NCBI GenBank assembly: GCA_015179125.1
Contig: WHVA01000281.1
Location: 1 to 64,000 of the forward strand
Direction: 5' to 3'
DNA length: 64,000 bases
Source of the DNA: Gautieria morchelliformis
Lineage: Eukaryota; Basidiomycota; Agaricomycetes; Gomphales; Gomphaceae
Part shown: positions 31,160 through 42,889 of the stretch, piece by piece
How positions within the stretch are numbered: the first letter of the stretch is position 1
How the letters are laid out: each line of letters starts with the position of its first letter
Position numbers and translations under genes: made by a program
Notes under the pieces: model-generated
Seen by the model: the letters and a program-made list of their open reading frames with translations, nothing else
What the model was told of the DNA's origin: nothing
Database searches by the model: none

Positions 31160-33430
31160 GCACCTCTATATAAGCAGGCCCCACAGGGCGGTTCAGGCCA
31201 GCTGACTTTGTGCGGGGCCCGTCGTACGCTCGTCTCCCGTCGCTGACGCCTTGCTCGCCGTATGCCCAGTCGCTCTCGCCCTCATCCCTTAGCGAAGTCC
31301 CCTCTCACCCTTCAAAAATGTGGGGATCGGCTCCGGTCGTAGATGGTTCCAATGTGCTGAGACGCTAGCCTCTGTCTGAGGCGAGGTCTTCGCTTGTAGG
31401 TAGCCCATCCCACCTTGGTAAGCCACCGCACTGCTACATGCCTTCTAGTCACTGATCGCCGCTCAGCTTTCAGGTGGGCTCAATTTCGTCTTTCACCCGT
31501 ACGCATCCGGTGGACCATGGAGGCCTCTCCGGTACCCGTATCGCACATTTCCCCATGATTGCGGCAATTGACGTTTGTCTAGCTCGCCTTCACCTGCGTT
31601 CGTGCTGGCAGTAGGCGCCATGTCCCCTTGTTATGCTCCACTCCTTTATGGATACGTGCCTGTCGCACGACGCCATACTTCTGCAAGTATCTATTGCAGT
31701 GTACTACCATGACACAGCGCCGTACGTCTACAAGTAGGTCCCTCGCCGAGTGTCTCGTCCTTCCTCGTTGACTGCCGAACATCTCATTAGCACGGCGCCA
31801 ACCTCGGGCATCGATCTAGTTCGCCCGTAGAGTTCTACACGAGGTCGGCGACGACACGCATCCATGTGGCACGCTGCCGTGTTTCTGCAACAACTGCTGC
31901 TCTCGTTCGTCGACTTCGGTTGACGCCCCCTCGCCCCCGCGCATCGGCCGCGCACCTGGACAAATATAAGTAGTCGCGGACCCTGCGGTACACTCTTGTG
32001 GTCCTAAAAGCTATGTTGAGCATGCTGGTGCTGTGGGTTGAGGGAGCTCAGCATGCTCAGAGAGCTTGGGCAGCATGCTGATACCCTGCGAATACTCGGC
32101 CATCCCGGCTGCCGAGTATGGTCATTTGCATGGGGTTCGACTATCTGCGTGCTGGAGCTCGGCTATCCCTGCCGCCGAGTATACCAATGTCGGGGTGCGG
32201 CGCGGTCTTCGGCCAGCGCGATCAATTCTTCACATGGTACGTTCGCGGCACTTTAGCTCTTGCGACTGGTTCTGAGCCTGACTTGCTCTGCGCTGCAGGG
32301 GGCCCATGGGATGGAGATGATGGTCCTTGGGTTGGGACCGCCGCCAGGTCATGAGAAGGTGTGCGCGTGCCCAGGGGTGGTGGGGAATTTTGGTGAACGT
32401 GTTCATTCATTGGCTTGGTCGTCTTCGGACGTATTCAAAGTACATTAATCGCAGACGTTGCGTGGCAATGCATTCATGAATCGGGACTCTTGGCGTGTGA
32501 GTTAAGCATTGGCAAAGTCCAAGAAGATGGACTATTTCGTTGATGGCGTTTAAGCGAACGAGTCATCATCTGGTAAGGTACACATAGTCATCCCGTATGG
32601 CCACGGCAGCCGAAACTTAATACTTCGCGTCGGCCAGACTCTTGGTGGCCTTGTTAATTTTGCTACCCCTAGATGCCCTTGATGTCAGCGCAGCGGCTAA
32701 TACTTTCAATTCAGCTATAGAACTGCCATGTCCTTTTGCCCTTTGTTTCGCTCTGGCGACCCCGTCGATTGCACTCACTCCAGGACTTCCGCGCTACCCC
32801 GAAAATGTCTATGGACCTTGATCGATGATCTATAGCTGACTAGACCCACCCCATATCCACCCACAATCCCCTGCTCGATTCCTACTCGTGTCGACAAACC
32901 AAACCGCGCTGACCCTCTGAACCTCCCTCATAAATGAATGACACCAAACATGAACCCGTCCAATTTTCCAATCTCGATCTCCTTCAAGGGGAGCGTTTCG
33001 TCTTTACATTGTACATCACCCACCCCATTCATTTCCGATTAATGGCATCATCACCTGCTCCTGCCAGACTCGCGAGCTCACATTGGGAAGTAGATTAGCA
33101 TTTGCATGTACTGTATACACCGTGACATGGATGAGCATCTACCTATTCTTCAGTAGCGCGTCGGTACTTGGTACTCTAACCCCCATTCTCACTCCCACTC
33201 TTTCTTTCTGGCTGGCCGAGCAGGACTCGACTTGCTTTCGACTGTTTAATGGGCGCTTGCACCTTATAATGGAGAAACGCGAAATTTCTAAATCCTTATC
33301 AGCAATTATTAATTAAGTATTTGCCCTCACTGTCTCGACTCGTCGACGTGAGTAGTGAATTACAGTAATGTCGCCTTTATTTATTACACCCGAATACATG
33401 GTCTCACACTACGGCATCACAATATCAGGC
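31160..33430. other. No gene recognised; small palindromic motifs
   Basis: No protein-like frame is convincing. Notable small features are AGCATGCT palindromes, three times at 32015-32080, and two copies of a stem (A/G)CTCGGC...GCCGAGT at 32092-32118 and 32158-32183 with similar loops. A TATATAAGCAGG box at about 31171 precedes a CT-rich stretch (31230-31320) but leads to no supported gene. Confidence 0.4.
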
Positions 33431-33432
33431 TT

Positions 33433-34556
33433 TCAGTAACCCAAGCTCTTACCAAGATCAACGAGGCTTTGCTCGAGACTGATCCATCCGCCGAGGATCT
33501 CCGTAGACTCCGTAAATTCTAGCCTCTGCGCCCATGGTTCACTTCCTTCGATGTCCTCTGGAACTTGCGCTTTCGGGAAATTCCTGCGATATATCCCGTA
33601 TACCTGGTTCCAGTCAAATCGTTCGGCTACCGCCAAGTAGCGTTTCCCCCCCATAGAGGGTGTCGTGAGGGCCAAGAAAAGCAGCCGGCTGCAGTCGCGG
33701 ACATCGACAAACCACTCTTCCAGAAGGTAAGTGGTGCTATGCAGAGGAAGAGGGACCTGACTCACGGTTGGGGAGGGATTTGGCCCCGGCTGTGTCGTTT
33801 TTCAGGCCAGATGCCGCCGCTCCCGGTGTTAGAGATAGTGCGCCATGCAACATGGGTCCCATGGTCGTCCCCGGCAATGTGGTTACCAAATCAAACGAGG
33901 TCTGTAATGCGTATGACAGTCAGTTACGGTGTAGTGGAAGGACGCCCACTAAAACAGACCTCCTTGACAAACTCCCAGGCTGCCCTCTCTGCCTTGATTT
34001 TCGCGACAGCGTAAGGGAAGAAGGGGGCGGCACTTTTCAACATTGGATCGTGGGCCACGGGCAGGTTGTTTTCGAATATATTCAATACCTCGTCGTTCCA
34101 GTCCCTAGCCGTAAGCACTCTGGAGCTGTGCATCGGAGGCATCGCTACGGTCCATATTGTGGATACGAAGACGACCCTCTTGATGGACGGGAATTTTTTG
34201 GCAGCTCGAAGCAAGGCGAGCGTTGCTGAGACAGCATCAGGAACCAACTGCGGGTTGGATAAGTCGGCCAGCGACAGCGCGGCATGGATGACACCATCGA
34301 CGTTTGCAAATGCGTTGGTCCATTGTTCTTCGGAACTGAGGTCGTCCACAACCACGAATTCGAGATTCTTATCGAGTTCATCGGCCGGGATGCCCTGCTT
34401 TTCGTATGCCGCCTTGAGGGACGCGGCGCGCGCCATGGATCTGACGGTCCCACGCACGCGATGACCTGCGCGGAGGGCCCATAGGCCGGTGTAAGAGGCA
34501 ATGTAGCCGCTTACTCCTGTAATGGTGATCAGTGAGTTTGGTAGGAGGGCGGGCAT
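33433..34556 (-). CDS. NAD(P)-dependent epimerase/dehydratase (DFR-like reductase), 3 exons
   Basis: Exons 34556-33960, 33901-33766 and 33716-33433 are joined by introns of 58 nt (33959-33902, GTCTGT...TTACAG) and 49 nt (33765-33717, GTGAGT...GGAAG). Phases agree and give 338 residues plus stop, the usual length for the family. The extended short-chain dehydrogenase fold is clear. The Rossmann motif TGVSGYIAS is at 13-21, the catalytic Ser is in VSTIW (~132), and YAVAK (182-186) holds the catalytic Tyr and Lys. WFVDVRDCSRL is near the start of exon 3. These enzymes reduce ketones or aldehydes, or act as dihydroflavonol-4-reductase-like reductases in fungal metabolism; the substrate is unknown. 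No break is seen. It is the one host gene here that looks functional. Confidence 0.88.
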
Positions 34557-34559
34557 GGT

Positions 34560-35900
34560 GAATGTTATCTGGGGCTTAGCCGTCGCTTTACACCTTTCTT
34601 TGATAGGATCGGAGTTTGCACAAGGTAGAATATGTGAGCGTCGCTTTCATCATGTCTCTCACACGAATTTACGTAACAAGCACACTCCGGTGACATCCGA
34701 CAGGTTCCAAATATGCTGGAACTTCCAATTTGGTCCGGCCTTGTATATATGTCATAGTTGCCGATCGACACACCATTGGGGGAGTAGGAAATGTGAAGCA
34801 GCAGCTTAGTCAGCGGCTGGCGTTGCCAAAGCATCAGAAATGGCTGAATCGGCACGCAGCCGTTGACTAAGCTGCTTGTCCGGGCTTCAAATCCCTTGTC
34901 CGGGAGTAGAGGCTCATGTAATGTTTAGACCAAGGTTGTCGGATACAGAATTGTACTGTATTCTTGGAAGAAGATGCCCTATATCTCTGCTTGTTGCCCC
35001 CAATGCACTGCAGGAAGACTGGGGACTTAACTTAAGTACATTACGCACCGATAAATCAGTGCAGAAGGTACTAATTTTAAGTGCTCGCGTACCTGAATTT
35101 AAGTGCACCGGTCGATTGGTGCAACCCCGAAATCTAGTAGAGAGAATGGTTCTTTCAGAAACAATTCACACTGATTTTCAGCCTTATTTGTACTTAAAAC
35201 TGCAGTTGTAAAACACAGAAAAGCAGTGCATTATAGTACTGAAATGTAGTTCTGAAATACATGTAAAAGTAATGGGATCGGAACACGGCGCAGGCAGACG
35301 AGGCGCGATACGATGCAGGCAGGCATGAAAATGACGAGTGGGAGAGGACCGAGCACTGTGAATACGACGATGACTCACGAGATGACAGCTGCAGGTGCCC
35401 CCAAGTGCATAAATCGACATAAATTCCTGCAGGCTGTTGCGGTTTCATTACCCGCTTGAAGCCTTTCGTTGGAAACCGATGGAGAACTGACGTTGATGGT
35501 TTCTAAATCTGTGATTATAAGCTTATTACATGTACGCACCCCATGAAAAATCCACGAAGAATCTGTATGATATATGTAAGGTGTGGTCACGTTCATTGTT
35601 CAAAACCTACAGTAGCGTCGTCCGGTAAACTATCATGCGAGATAACACGGATATTCCCTCCGTCGCGAAGAATTTGACGAGCCCTTAATCATGTTGGGAT
35701 GCACACCCTCACCTGTAAGTGGGCCGAACAAGGCTCACAGTAGGCGGGATATGGGCTGCCCCGGCCGCCTGTCCCCAGGATACCGCAACCCTCCGCAATC
35801 CATTCTGGAATATATAGGGGAGAAACAACATCTTGATGTGAGATCGGTCACAAAAAAATCAGAATAAGTACTTACCTAAATATAGTTACAGAGTGCATCC
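34560..35900. other. No gene recognised
   Basis: Upstream region of the reductase and spacer. AAGTACTTATTTTAAGTGC-like stretches near 35030-35110 (CTTAAGTACATTA, AATTTTAAGTGC, GAATTTAAGTGCAC) resemble pieces of the AT-rich repeat at 38870-39010. No coding signal is convincing. Confidence 0.4.
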
Positions 35901-35911
35901 CGACATTACAG

Positions 35912-36395
35912 GCACGAGAGGATGCAGCCAGCGCAGTCATCGAAAAAGAGAGAGCCCAAGATCCCGAGAGAAAGGTTGAGTTTGTGCCGCCCTAATGACG
36001 GTGTGTATGTCCCAGCATGTCACTTGAGCTCCATAGTTTCATCCCACCCCAGTGCGAATAATTGTAGGTCAAGGCAACCTAGCTGTAGAATTGCTCGAGC
36101 AAGCCCGGGATCTTGGTCGGCCCCTTGACGTCCTGATCACGCCAGTGGGAGGAGGTGGCATGCTATCTGGAGTCGCCCTTGCCACAAAGGCTCTCATCCC
36201 GGACGTGTGGGTCGTTGGTGCGGAGCCTACGGGAGCAGACGATGCTTTTCGATCTTTCACAAGCAGGACATTCCAGGCGTCTGTGAACCTGAAGACTATA
36301 GCAGACGGGCTGCTGACCTCGACAGGTGAAATTACCTTTCCGCTCATCTTGGAGCATGTGGATGCCATCTACACAGTCACCGATGAACAAATTAT
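35912..36395 (+). pseudogene. PLP-dependent threonine dehydratase/serine racemase, fragment
   Basis: An exon starts after ..CATTACAG at 35912 (AREDAASAVIEKERAQ...). A 52-nt intron follows (36001-36052, GTGTGT...CCCCAG), then an exon VRIIVGQGNLAVELLEQA, DVLITPVGGGGMLSGVALATKAL, VVGAEPTGADDA and SVNLKTIADGL, up to a donor GTATGT at 36396. The GGGG loop binds the PLP phosphate in this fold-type II family. The exon carrying the PLP lysine (S-F-K-x-R) and everything upstream are not found, nor is the C-terminal exon. An in-frame stop sits at the end of the first exon (..EFVPP stop). So it is a relic of an amino-acid-degrading enzyme. Confidence 0.75.
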
Positions 36396-36900
36396 GTATG
36401 TAAGCCGCTCACCAAAGCTGAGTGTTCTATATTTGTTACGAATGCCGCTTGTAGCCGCGCTATGAAGTTTGTCGGCAGTAGAGGATGATGTTTTATTCAG
36501 GGCACCCTGATCAAGTCCACTTGAGCATGGGTATACGAGTGTATGATGAAAAAAAAAAACCTTGGCAACCATCGTTATCTTAGCGGTCTGCAGTCGAGTC
36601 AGGAGCGGCCATACGACAAATGGCCATGATCTAATCTTTCCCCTGCCCTTGGCTGGTTGGAAGGAGGTTGTTAGATATGTAGAGCTGGACTGCTGGACCG
36701 CTGGCTGGAGCGAGGACGCCTACGCATGCGGCGACACAGGCGAGGGGGTGTACAAGGCGCGGTGGGGAGAGGGGCCAAGAAAGGAGGGTGGGGTGCGGGT
36801 GCGCGGTAATAGGATAGCATAGATACCAATCGGTCGCTATTGGTTATGGGTACTGGTACTGGTCATGGTTATGGTGCATGATTGTGGTGGTGCATGGGCG
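36396..36900. other. No gene recognised
   Basis: Spacer with a short poly-A run (36548-36559) and a GGTTATGG / GGTACTGG low-complexity stretch at 36840-36895 just before the next relic. Confidence 0.4.
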
Positions 36901-36904
36901 ATGG

Positions 36905-37669
36905 GCGATATACGACCTCCACATCGAAGACCAAGTGCAGACGAAGCGCTGCGGCCACCTCACGGGCAAGGTCGTCGTGCCCCCGTCGGAGTTCTTCCTC
37001 CGGATACGCACCGCCGTCGCCGCGCATGACGCCATCCGCACCGCGTACACCCAGCCTGGCGAGGAGTACGTGGTGGGCAGGCAGCCCCGCGGGCGCCCTG
37101 GGCGGAGATATGGTGATCATTGCGCGGACGGACGCGATGCAGGTGGAAGGGTTGGAGCGCGCGATTGAAAGGCTGAAAGGCGCGTGCCGCGAGGGCGCGG
37201 ATGCCTGTTTCATCGAGGGCGTGCGCACGAGGGAGGAGGTGGGGCGCGTCGTGGAGGTCGTAAACCCCGTTCCGGTGCTGGTGAATGTCATCTTGGGCAG
37301 GCTGACGCCGTCGTTTACGATCAAGGAGGCGGAGGAGATGGGCGCGAAGATTATCAGTGAGCCGCGCCGCGCATCGTGCTTTATTATGGCGCACGCCTAA
37401 TCGATCTCACTTGGCAGTCTTCTCCCTCGTGTCCGCCGTCGCAGTCGTGCATGGCATCCGCGCCGCGATGCACTCGCTCAAGAAGACCGGCACCGACTTC
37501 ACGAGCGCGCAGGGCATGGACCCGCGCAGGTTCTTTGAGCTCCTGTGCGTCCTGCCTTCGCCCCCGCGCTCCTGGGCTTTTTGCTGACGTTTTGCTTTGT
37601 GACAGGGGGCTGGACGATATCGTGGCGTTTGACGGGAAGGTCGGGTCGGATGCGTTTGCGAGTGTTTAG
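36905..37669 (+). pseudogene. Isocitrate lyase/PEP mutase-family gene, 5'-truncated
   Basis: The likeness begins abruptly with DLHIEDQVQTKRCGHLTGKVVV, where the catalytic CGH-like motif of the family sits. In a second frame it continues with DMVIIARTDAMQVEGLERAIERLK, GADACFIEGVRTREE and LTPSFTIKEAEEMGAKI. Two introns with consensus ends follow (37357-37417 and 37545-37605, both 61 nt). They join cleanly to IFSLVSAVAVVHGIRAAMHSLKKTGTDFTSAQGMDPRRFFELLGLDD and VAFDGKVGSDAFASV, with a stop at 37667-37669. The N-terminal quarter is missing, and one frame change lies between the CGH part and the IIARTD part. The family cleaves C-C or P-C bonds of 2-oxo or carboxylate substrates (for example methylisocitrate-type lyases). 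The clean 3' exons suggest recent loss. Confidence 0.75.
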
Positions 37670-37679
37670 GCGTGCGCCT

Positions 37680-38865
37680 CCGCCACCCTATACCACCCAC
37701 CACCTTTCCCGTCTCGCTCGCCTCGTCCATTCACTCATTCACCCGTCCCCACGCACTGCCCGCATCCTGTCCGCCCGTTCGTTCATTCACCCGTCCGTAT
37801 TCAGTATCCATTGCGCCTGTTGATTCTTGCATTCCCGCCTCGCCTATGCACCATACCTCGGGTCAATAGACTTGAATATACACGCACCACTGGGATTGTT
37901 TCAAGCGTCTTGTAGTGTTTAGACTTGGCTCTGTGTCAGTAAAAATGATAATAAGTCAACCTAGACACACTGGAAGCTGATGCATGCTGCTTACATCGAA
38001 TATGAGTGCATGCTGCGCAGTGGCGAACCTGGCGCGGTGCGGTGTATAAGTTACGAAACGACATGCCCCGTGAAATAGCGAGTAACGGCACATACATGGG
38101 CGACACTCCGTCAACGAGGGAGGCCTGCGCCAGGTGCAGACTCGCTGGAATCATTGAATACAAATGTCCAGTGTAGAGCCTGCAGTCACTGTATACACGG
38201 GCCGTCGTGAAAGAAAGAAAAAAGTACGAGAGCGAGAGTGAGAGACACAGGGAGCAAAGCGACTCACCCTCAAAGTTGGTGCTAGTACACCCCGTGGCAT
38301 TATATGTGTACCCGTCGAATATGCTCGTGTCTTGAAGAGGCGGCCGACACGAAGTCAGAATCAATTATATGCGTGGCAAAGATTGTTGAAAGTGTTACTT
38401 ACGTTGAGGTAGAGACTGAGATATGCTACTGGTATCGAAGGCCTGTGCAAAAACAGCTCATGGATATGCACAATTGAGGGTATTGAGCGGCAATAATGAG
38501 GACATGAAGAGGTGACTTACTTAGCATTTGCCTGGTTGCAGACTCATCTAACCGAGGACGTGTTCGTCGAGTTCAAGAGTAGTTATCGTCGATGTGAACG
38601 GTTGTTCGTTGGTTTGGTGGGGGGTCATGGCGGTAGGAAGGAGTTGCAATTTGCAAAGTGTCGGACATTGAATTGACTTAGCAAATCTCATTATTGCACG
38701 CACATGCGGCCGGCCCCAAACCCTAGAGCCGTTTTCCGCAGCGCTACACGATGTAATGGTTCTTTGCTGTGCTCACAATGATTTGCTTGTGCTAACTTAG
38801 TAAGTGAATTTGTCATCTCAAGACTCGAAGCAGTCGGCGTGCTACGGTGACTTGGACTGCTGCTT
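37680..38865. other. Spacer with one possible minus-strand exon
   Basis: 37670-37800 is CT-rich 3' flank of the preceding gene. On the minus strand at about 38340-38265, DTSIFDGYTYNATGCTSTNFEG ends at a consensus donor GTGAGT, which looks like an exon of a secreted protein. I find no partner exons and do not recognise it. The rest holds nothing I can support. Confidence 0.3.
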
Positions 38866-38869
38866 TTGG

Positions 38870-39017
38870 GTAGCTTATTTTAAGTGCCCAAATGTACTGA
38901 ATTTTGGTGTTAGCTAAAATTATTTCCCTGGCACTGATTTTGGGGTGAAAAAAGCTACTGAAAATAAGTACTAGTGCAAAAAGTACTTATTTTAAGTGCC
39001 CACTATTCCTACAGTGA
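38870..39017. repeat. AT-rich repeat, possible MITE remnant
   Basis: TTATTTTAAGTGCCCA occurs near both ends (about 38876 and 38990). AAGTACTTATTTTAAGTGCCCACTATTCCTACAGTG forms the right end, immediately before the P450 start codon. Similar words occur at 35030-35110. No duplication is resolved. Confidence 0.35.
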
Positions 39018-41933
39018 ATGGTTCTCTCAGCTAGTTGGACATCGAACATCTACATCGCTCTGGGTGGTTTGATATGTGCAACTTTCTTCTTTCTCATCGC
39101 GCAATGGAATCACATCCCAAAATGTCTGGATACAGATCGAACCAGCCTGTACTTGATAATGACCTCATATATACATCACAGGCGCACATCTTCCACCAGG
39201 GCCTCCGGGGAAGGCATTTATAGGAAACCTCTACGACGCCCCCACGGACCATGAATGGAAGACATATACGGACTGGGCCAAACAATACGGCATATCAACG
39301 ACTGACGAATAAATTCTCACTTTCTGTTAGGCGACCTTGTCTACATCAAAGTCTTTAGACAGCCCATAGTAATTGTAAATTCTCTTGCCGTCGCGCACGA
39401 CCTCTTCGAGAAAAGATCATCGGTTTACTCTTGATAAGAGTTGCTTTAAATGTATTTGGGTTTTATTCAAGCTTCGAGTGGAGCTGAATCGAGTAGAGGT
39501 CTGAATTCTGAGAGGATTGCTTGTACTATGGGGGCTATTTCGATCAGGAATCTTGAGACGGTGGAGAGGTAAAACTATTGTTATTCTTCTTCGACAGTTA
39601 CATTTGTTTATACTATTTAACTACTGGAAAGGACTCAGCGTCGATACGATACGTACGGTATGTGATGCAGAGATATAGGGGGGTGTGGAGTATAGTCTGG
39701 AGTGAACTCTGGAATGAATGTTACAAGGGAATGCTAAGGATTTGTTGTACATAAGGCGATGGTGTGGAGGGACATGTGCGTGATATATAGGGGAAACCAT
39801 GGAGCTGCGGCCAGAGCCGCTCAGGGACGATTGGATGCATATCGTGTCTCGGTCGCAACTGAATTGGTGCCTAAGCGGGGATCTGTGTCCCGGGTCGGTC
39901 TCTCGATCGAGATTGATGGGATCGACATATGTAATATGATGCTGATCGACTTGGCGTGCCCTGTGCGCGTGCGTGATAATGTATTGGTCTGGCGTCGCGT
40001 ATATGCGAGTCAGGGGATTCGGGGATATTTCTGTATATCTGTGTATGGACGTGGGCATGGATTTTGGGGATCGTGTGGTTCGGTGACGTCAGTATATTTT
40101 AGGTCCAGATCTGGGTGATATCATTAACGTCGTTACTTGAATATCATAACAACTCTGACCGCTATGAGTTCCCTATGATGAGCGACTTGTATGTTGTTGC
40201 CGCTTGTCTTCGCCATACTTGAGCCATTTACGGCTATTCTAATAGGATGGGGTTCGACTGGGATTTCGGGGCGATGCGACATGGAGACAAATGGCGGCGT
40301 CACAGCAACATGTTATCTCAGAATTTCCACCTCACCGCAGTAACAGCATATACCAGCAGTCAGGAAAAACGTACAAGGTGCGTTTTTCTCAGTGCAATTA
40401 TGTATCATGGTTGTCTGCTAACTAACACGTGAGCACAGAGCTTCTTTATCGACTTCACAAATCTCCAGATAGTTTTCTCCAACATATTCGACACCTTGCA
40501 GGTGCTACAATCATGGAGGTGAGATGATATGCCTCTAAACAAAACACTGAGTCGACTCCATAATAGCACCTTGATTATCTACGGCATTGACATGCTTCCG
40601 AGTGGTGACCCCTACATACAACTTTCTGAACAGGCGACGGAGGCCGTGTTGTCAGCGGTCATCCCCGGTGGCTTTCTCGTCGATACTCTCCTGATATGTG
40701 CATATACTGAATGTACAAGGTTCAGACGGTCTAACTCAGGTTAGTCTTCAGTGAAATACGTACCTGAGTGGATGCCAGGGGCAGGGTTCAAAACCAAAGC
40801 CCGCGTCTGGCGACAGGTTGCCACACAGATGCCTGTTGTTCCGTTTAATGCTTGCAAGAAGGCTTTGGTGAGTCAATCTTCCATCCCTTTGTTCAGTCAA
40901 TTGAGTCCAACCAAAGAGTGAAGGGAAAGCTACACCCTCTGTCACTGCTTGGCTCCTAGAAAGTATGGCTGATTTACCAGAGGCGGATGTGCCGCAACAA
41001 GAAGAAACCATCCGAAACACTGGAGCTGTTGCGTATCTCGCGGGAGCTGACACTGTACGAACACTCTTTTCGTGACACTCAGGACACCATTCAGCTCACT
41101 GCTCTAGACTACCATTGCTTTATCCTGGTTCATCCTCGCCATGGTCCTTTATCCCGATGTGCAACGCTCGACGAAGTTATCGGTGCTGATCGGCTCCCTA
41201 CCTTTAATGATCGCGAAAGCCTTCCGTATATGAATGCTGTTTGCAAGGAACTACAAAGGTGCCCTAAGCTGATACTCTGAAAGCCAGAAGTTCACAGATA
41301 ACTTTTTCTGTATTAGGTGGCGTCCGGTGGTGCCGATGGGCGTTCCACACAGGTTGATGGAAGATGATGTATACAACAATAATTTTATCCCCCGAGGCAG
41401 TGTTGTGATTGGAAATGCATGGTGGGGCCATCACCTTTGTGGACCTTAATAGCAGGTGCTTAAATAAGCATGCTTCAAAGGGCGATACTCCATGACGAGA
41501 CCGTGTATGGCCCCGATACTGAACACTTTGAGCCTGAGCGTTTCCTTAGGCAAGGTGCCAGAGATCCGTCCGCTGCGTTTGGTTTTGGACGAAGGTGAGA
41601 CTAATTAGGTGATAGTATATTCCCAAGTATCTCGCTAATATGCTATTTTATTGATAAGAATCTGCCCTGGCTGTCATCTAGCCGATAACACGATATACCT
41701 AGCGGTGAGCTCCATTCTCAAGGTCTTCAATATATCTCACGCCAAAGATGCCAATGGAGCTGAGATACCTGTGCATGATTCCTTCTCTCCGGGTGCCGTT
41801 CCGTGCGTTCAACTTATTCCTGTTGTTGCTTCTCAAAATGTATGAATATCATTCAAGTCTTACCAAACCGTTCCAGGGTTCAATTAAACCACGAGCAATG
41901 ACTCCTGAGACCTTTTTGGCCGCAAGGGGCTAA
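39018..41933 (+). pseudogene. Cytochrome P450 monooxygenase, many exons, frame disturbed
   Basis: The N-terminal membrane anchor (YIALGGLICATFFFLIAQW) is in exon 39018-39123. A 58-nt intron follows, then the proline hinge LPPGPPGKAFIGNLYDAP and DWAKQYG. A 41-nt GC-AG intron (39290-39330) precedes DLVYIKVFRQPIVIVNS and FEKRSSVYS. A ~0.79-kb gap (39452-40245), far larger than the other introns, precedes MGFDWDFGAMRHGDKWRRH. Later exons give YGIDMLPSGDPY, KYVPEWMPGAGFKTKAR, the I-helix AVAYLAGADT, TIALSWFILAMVLYPDVQ, ESLPYMNAVCKELQR (ExxR region), FIPRGSVVIGNAW, and the heme motif FGFGRRICPG with its Cys. The C-terminus is SIKPRAMTPETFLAARG with a stop at 41931-41933. At least two places change frame (after RSSVYS and after YPDVQ), so this copy is probably non-functional, though assembly errors are possible. 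The substrate is unknown. Confidence 0.8.
39452..40245. other. Oversized gap within the P450, possible insertion
   Basis: About 794 bp between two P450 exon blocks, beginning GTATTT and ending CTAATAG, against 41-92 nt for the other introns. It has no recognisable coding sequence. The likely explanation is an insertion into a small intron, but I could not identify element ends. Confidence 0.45.
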
Positions 41934-42063
41934 ATTGAGACGACTTTGAGAGAAAAAAATTTCTTGCTAGTTATAAGGCATAAGTCTCATCTATAATTGC
42001 GTATGTCTCCCGTGATATGGCCTGTGAATGAGAGGCTTCCATGGCTTCTTTATTGTTTTACTT

Positions 42064-42290
42064 TTACTGCGAACGTGAACGGTGTATCCCTCGGCCGGAT
42101 CTCAAGTACCGTCCGGAGTAGCTCTCCACCAGTTGTAGGCTGAGTGTGTATGGCCGGATGTGAGATGAGAACATGCTAGCTGCAGCGAGGCGCTGCCAGT
42201 GCAGTTTGCCGTCAAGTTGATCTACCATGATGCGGCCACGGGAGAAGTTGACGTCAAAGCCACCAGAAGAGACCATAAAGTCTGAACTGT
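42064..42290 (-). CDS. Terminal exon of an unidentified host gene
   Basis: The minus strand has an acceptor TTTTGATACAG near 42290, followed by an open exon SDFMVSSGGFDVNFSRGRIM, VDQLDGKLHWQRLAAASMFS and LQLVESYSGRYLRSGRG, stopping at 42064. Codon use and composition look coding. Upstream sequence to 42480 includes a donor-like site but no matching exon that I can identify, because the LTR at 42497 cuts in. It converges with the P450. The family is not recognised. Confidence 0.35.
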
Positions 42291-42496
42291 ATCAAAATGA
42301 ATGATACCAAGAAGGGTGTTAGCGACATAACTGAGGCCAGGTGTAGAAACAGAGATTTGAAACAATTCTTGAGCCCACCGAAGGCTTGCTGTTCATAATT
42401 GCCCCAGGAGCATTTCACATCCTTCTTCATGTGTTTGAATAAGGGTTGTGTAAGGGCAACCTTCATGCATTGTGAAGGTCACACAATCACATGAGC

Positions 42497-42889
42497 TGAC
42501 AGAGGGGAAATCCACATAAATAAGGGGAATACACAATAAAAGGGATTCTCACTTGATGGAGGGGAAAACCAAAGAGAAAAGTCTAATGATAAGGATCCCC
42601 ACTCCCAGCAAGCCTATATTATATTGTACTCAACCACAGCCAGGGCCATCGCTTGGTACTTACTAGCAACCCTGGCCTCCCCTGACCCCCAATCAACCCT
42701 GGATGCCATGTACTGTGCAAGCTGCTTTGCTCCCAAAATTGTTCTGAAAGCGGATGTGCAGAAGCAGGGCAGAGGCAGAGAAGTAAGGAGATGTGATGCA
42801 ACTGCTTCTGGAAATGGCAGTGGAAATGGAGGTGGAGTGAGTGGAACTTGGAGTGAGGTCAGAACTGGAAAAGGGGGTGTCCCCTGACA
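42497..42889 (-). mobile_element. LTR-G copy next to gypsy F
   Basis: On the minus strand TGTCAGGGGACACC...TTTCCCCTCTGTCA, about 393 bp. It is homologous to the solo LTR at 17279-17712, including the TCTTTGGTTTTCCCC segment. It is directly preceded on that strand by a purine tract AGAGGGGGGTGA, as a 3' LTR would be. No matching duplication flanks it. It seems to form the 3' end of a chimera whose 5' part is gypsy F. Confidence 0.65.

Noticed and set aside
33565-34484. Plus-strand frames over the reductase
   Set aside because: They are shadows of the 3-exon minus-strand gene, which has a complete domain and consistent introns.
34876-35211. A 111-residue plus-strand frame
   Set aside because: No domain, weak composition and overlap with AT-rich repeat-like words; I do not support a gene.
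35912-36395. A complete serine racemase gene
   Set aside because: The PLP-lysine exon and the C-terminal exon are absent and an in-frame stop is present, so only a relic is supported.
36869-37394. Minus-strand frames of 144-151 residues over the lyase-family relic
   Set aside because: The plus strand shows the family motifs and two consensus introns; the minus frames are His/Arg-rich shadows.
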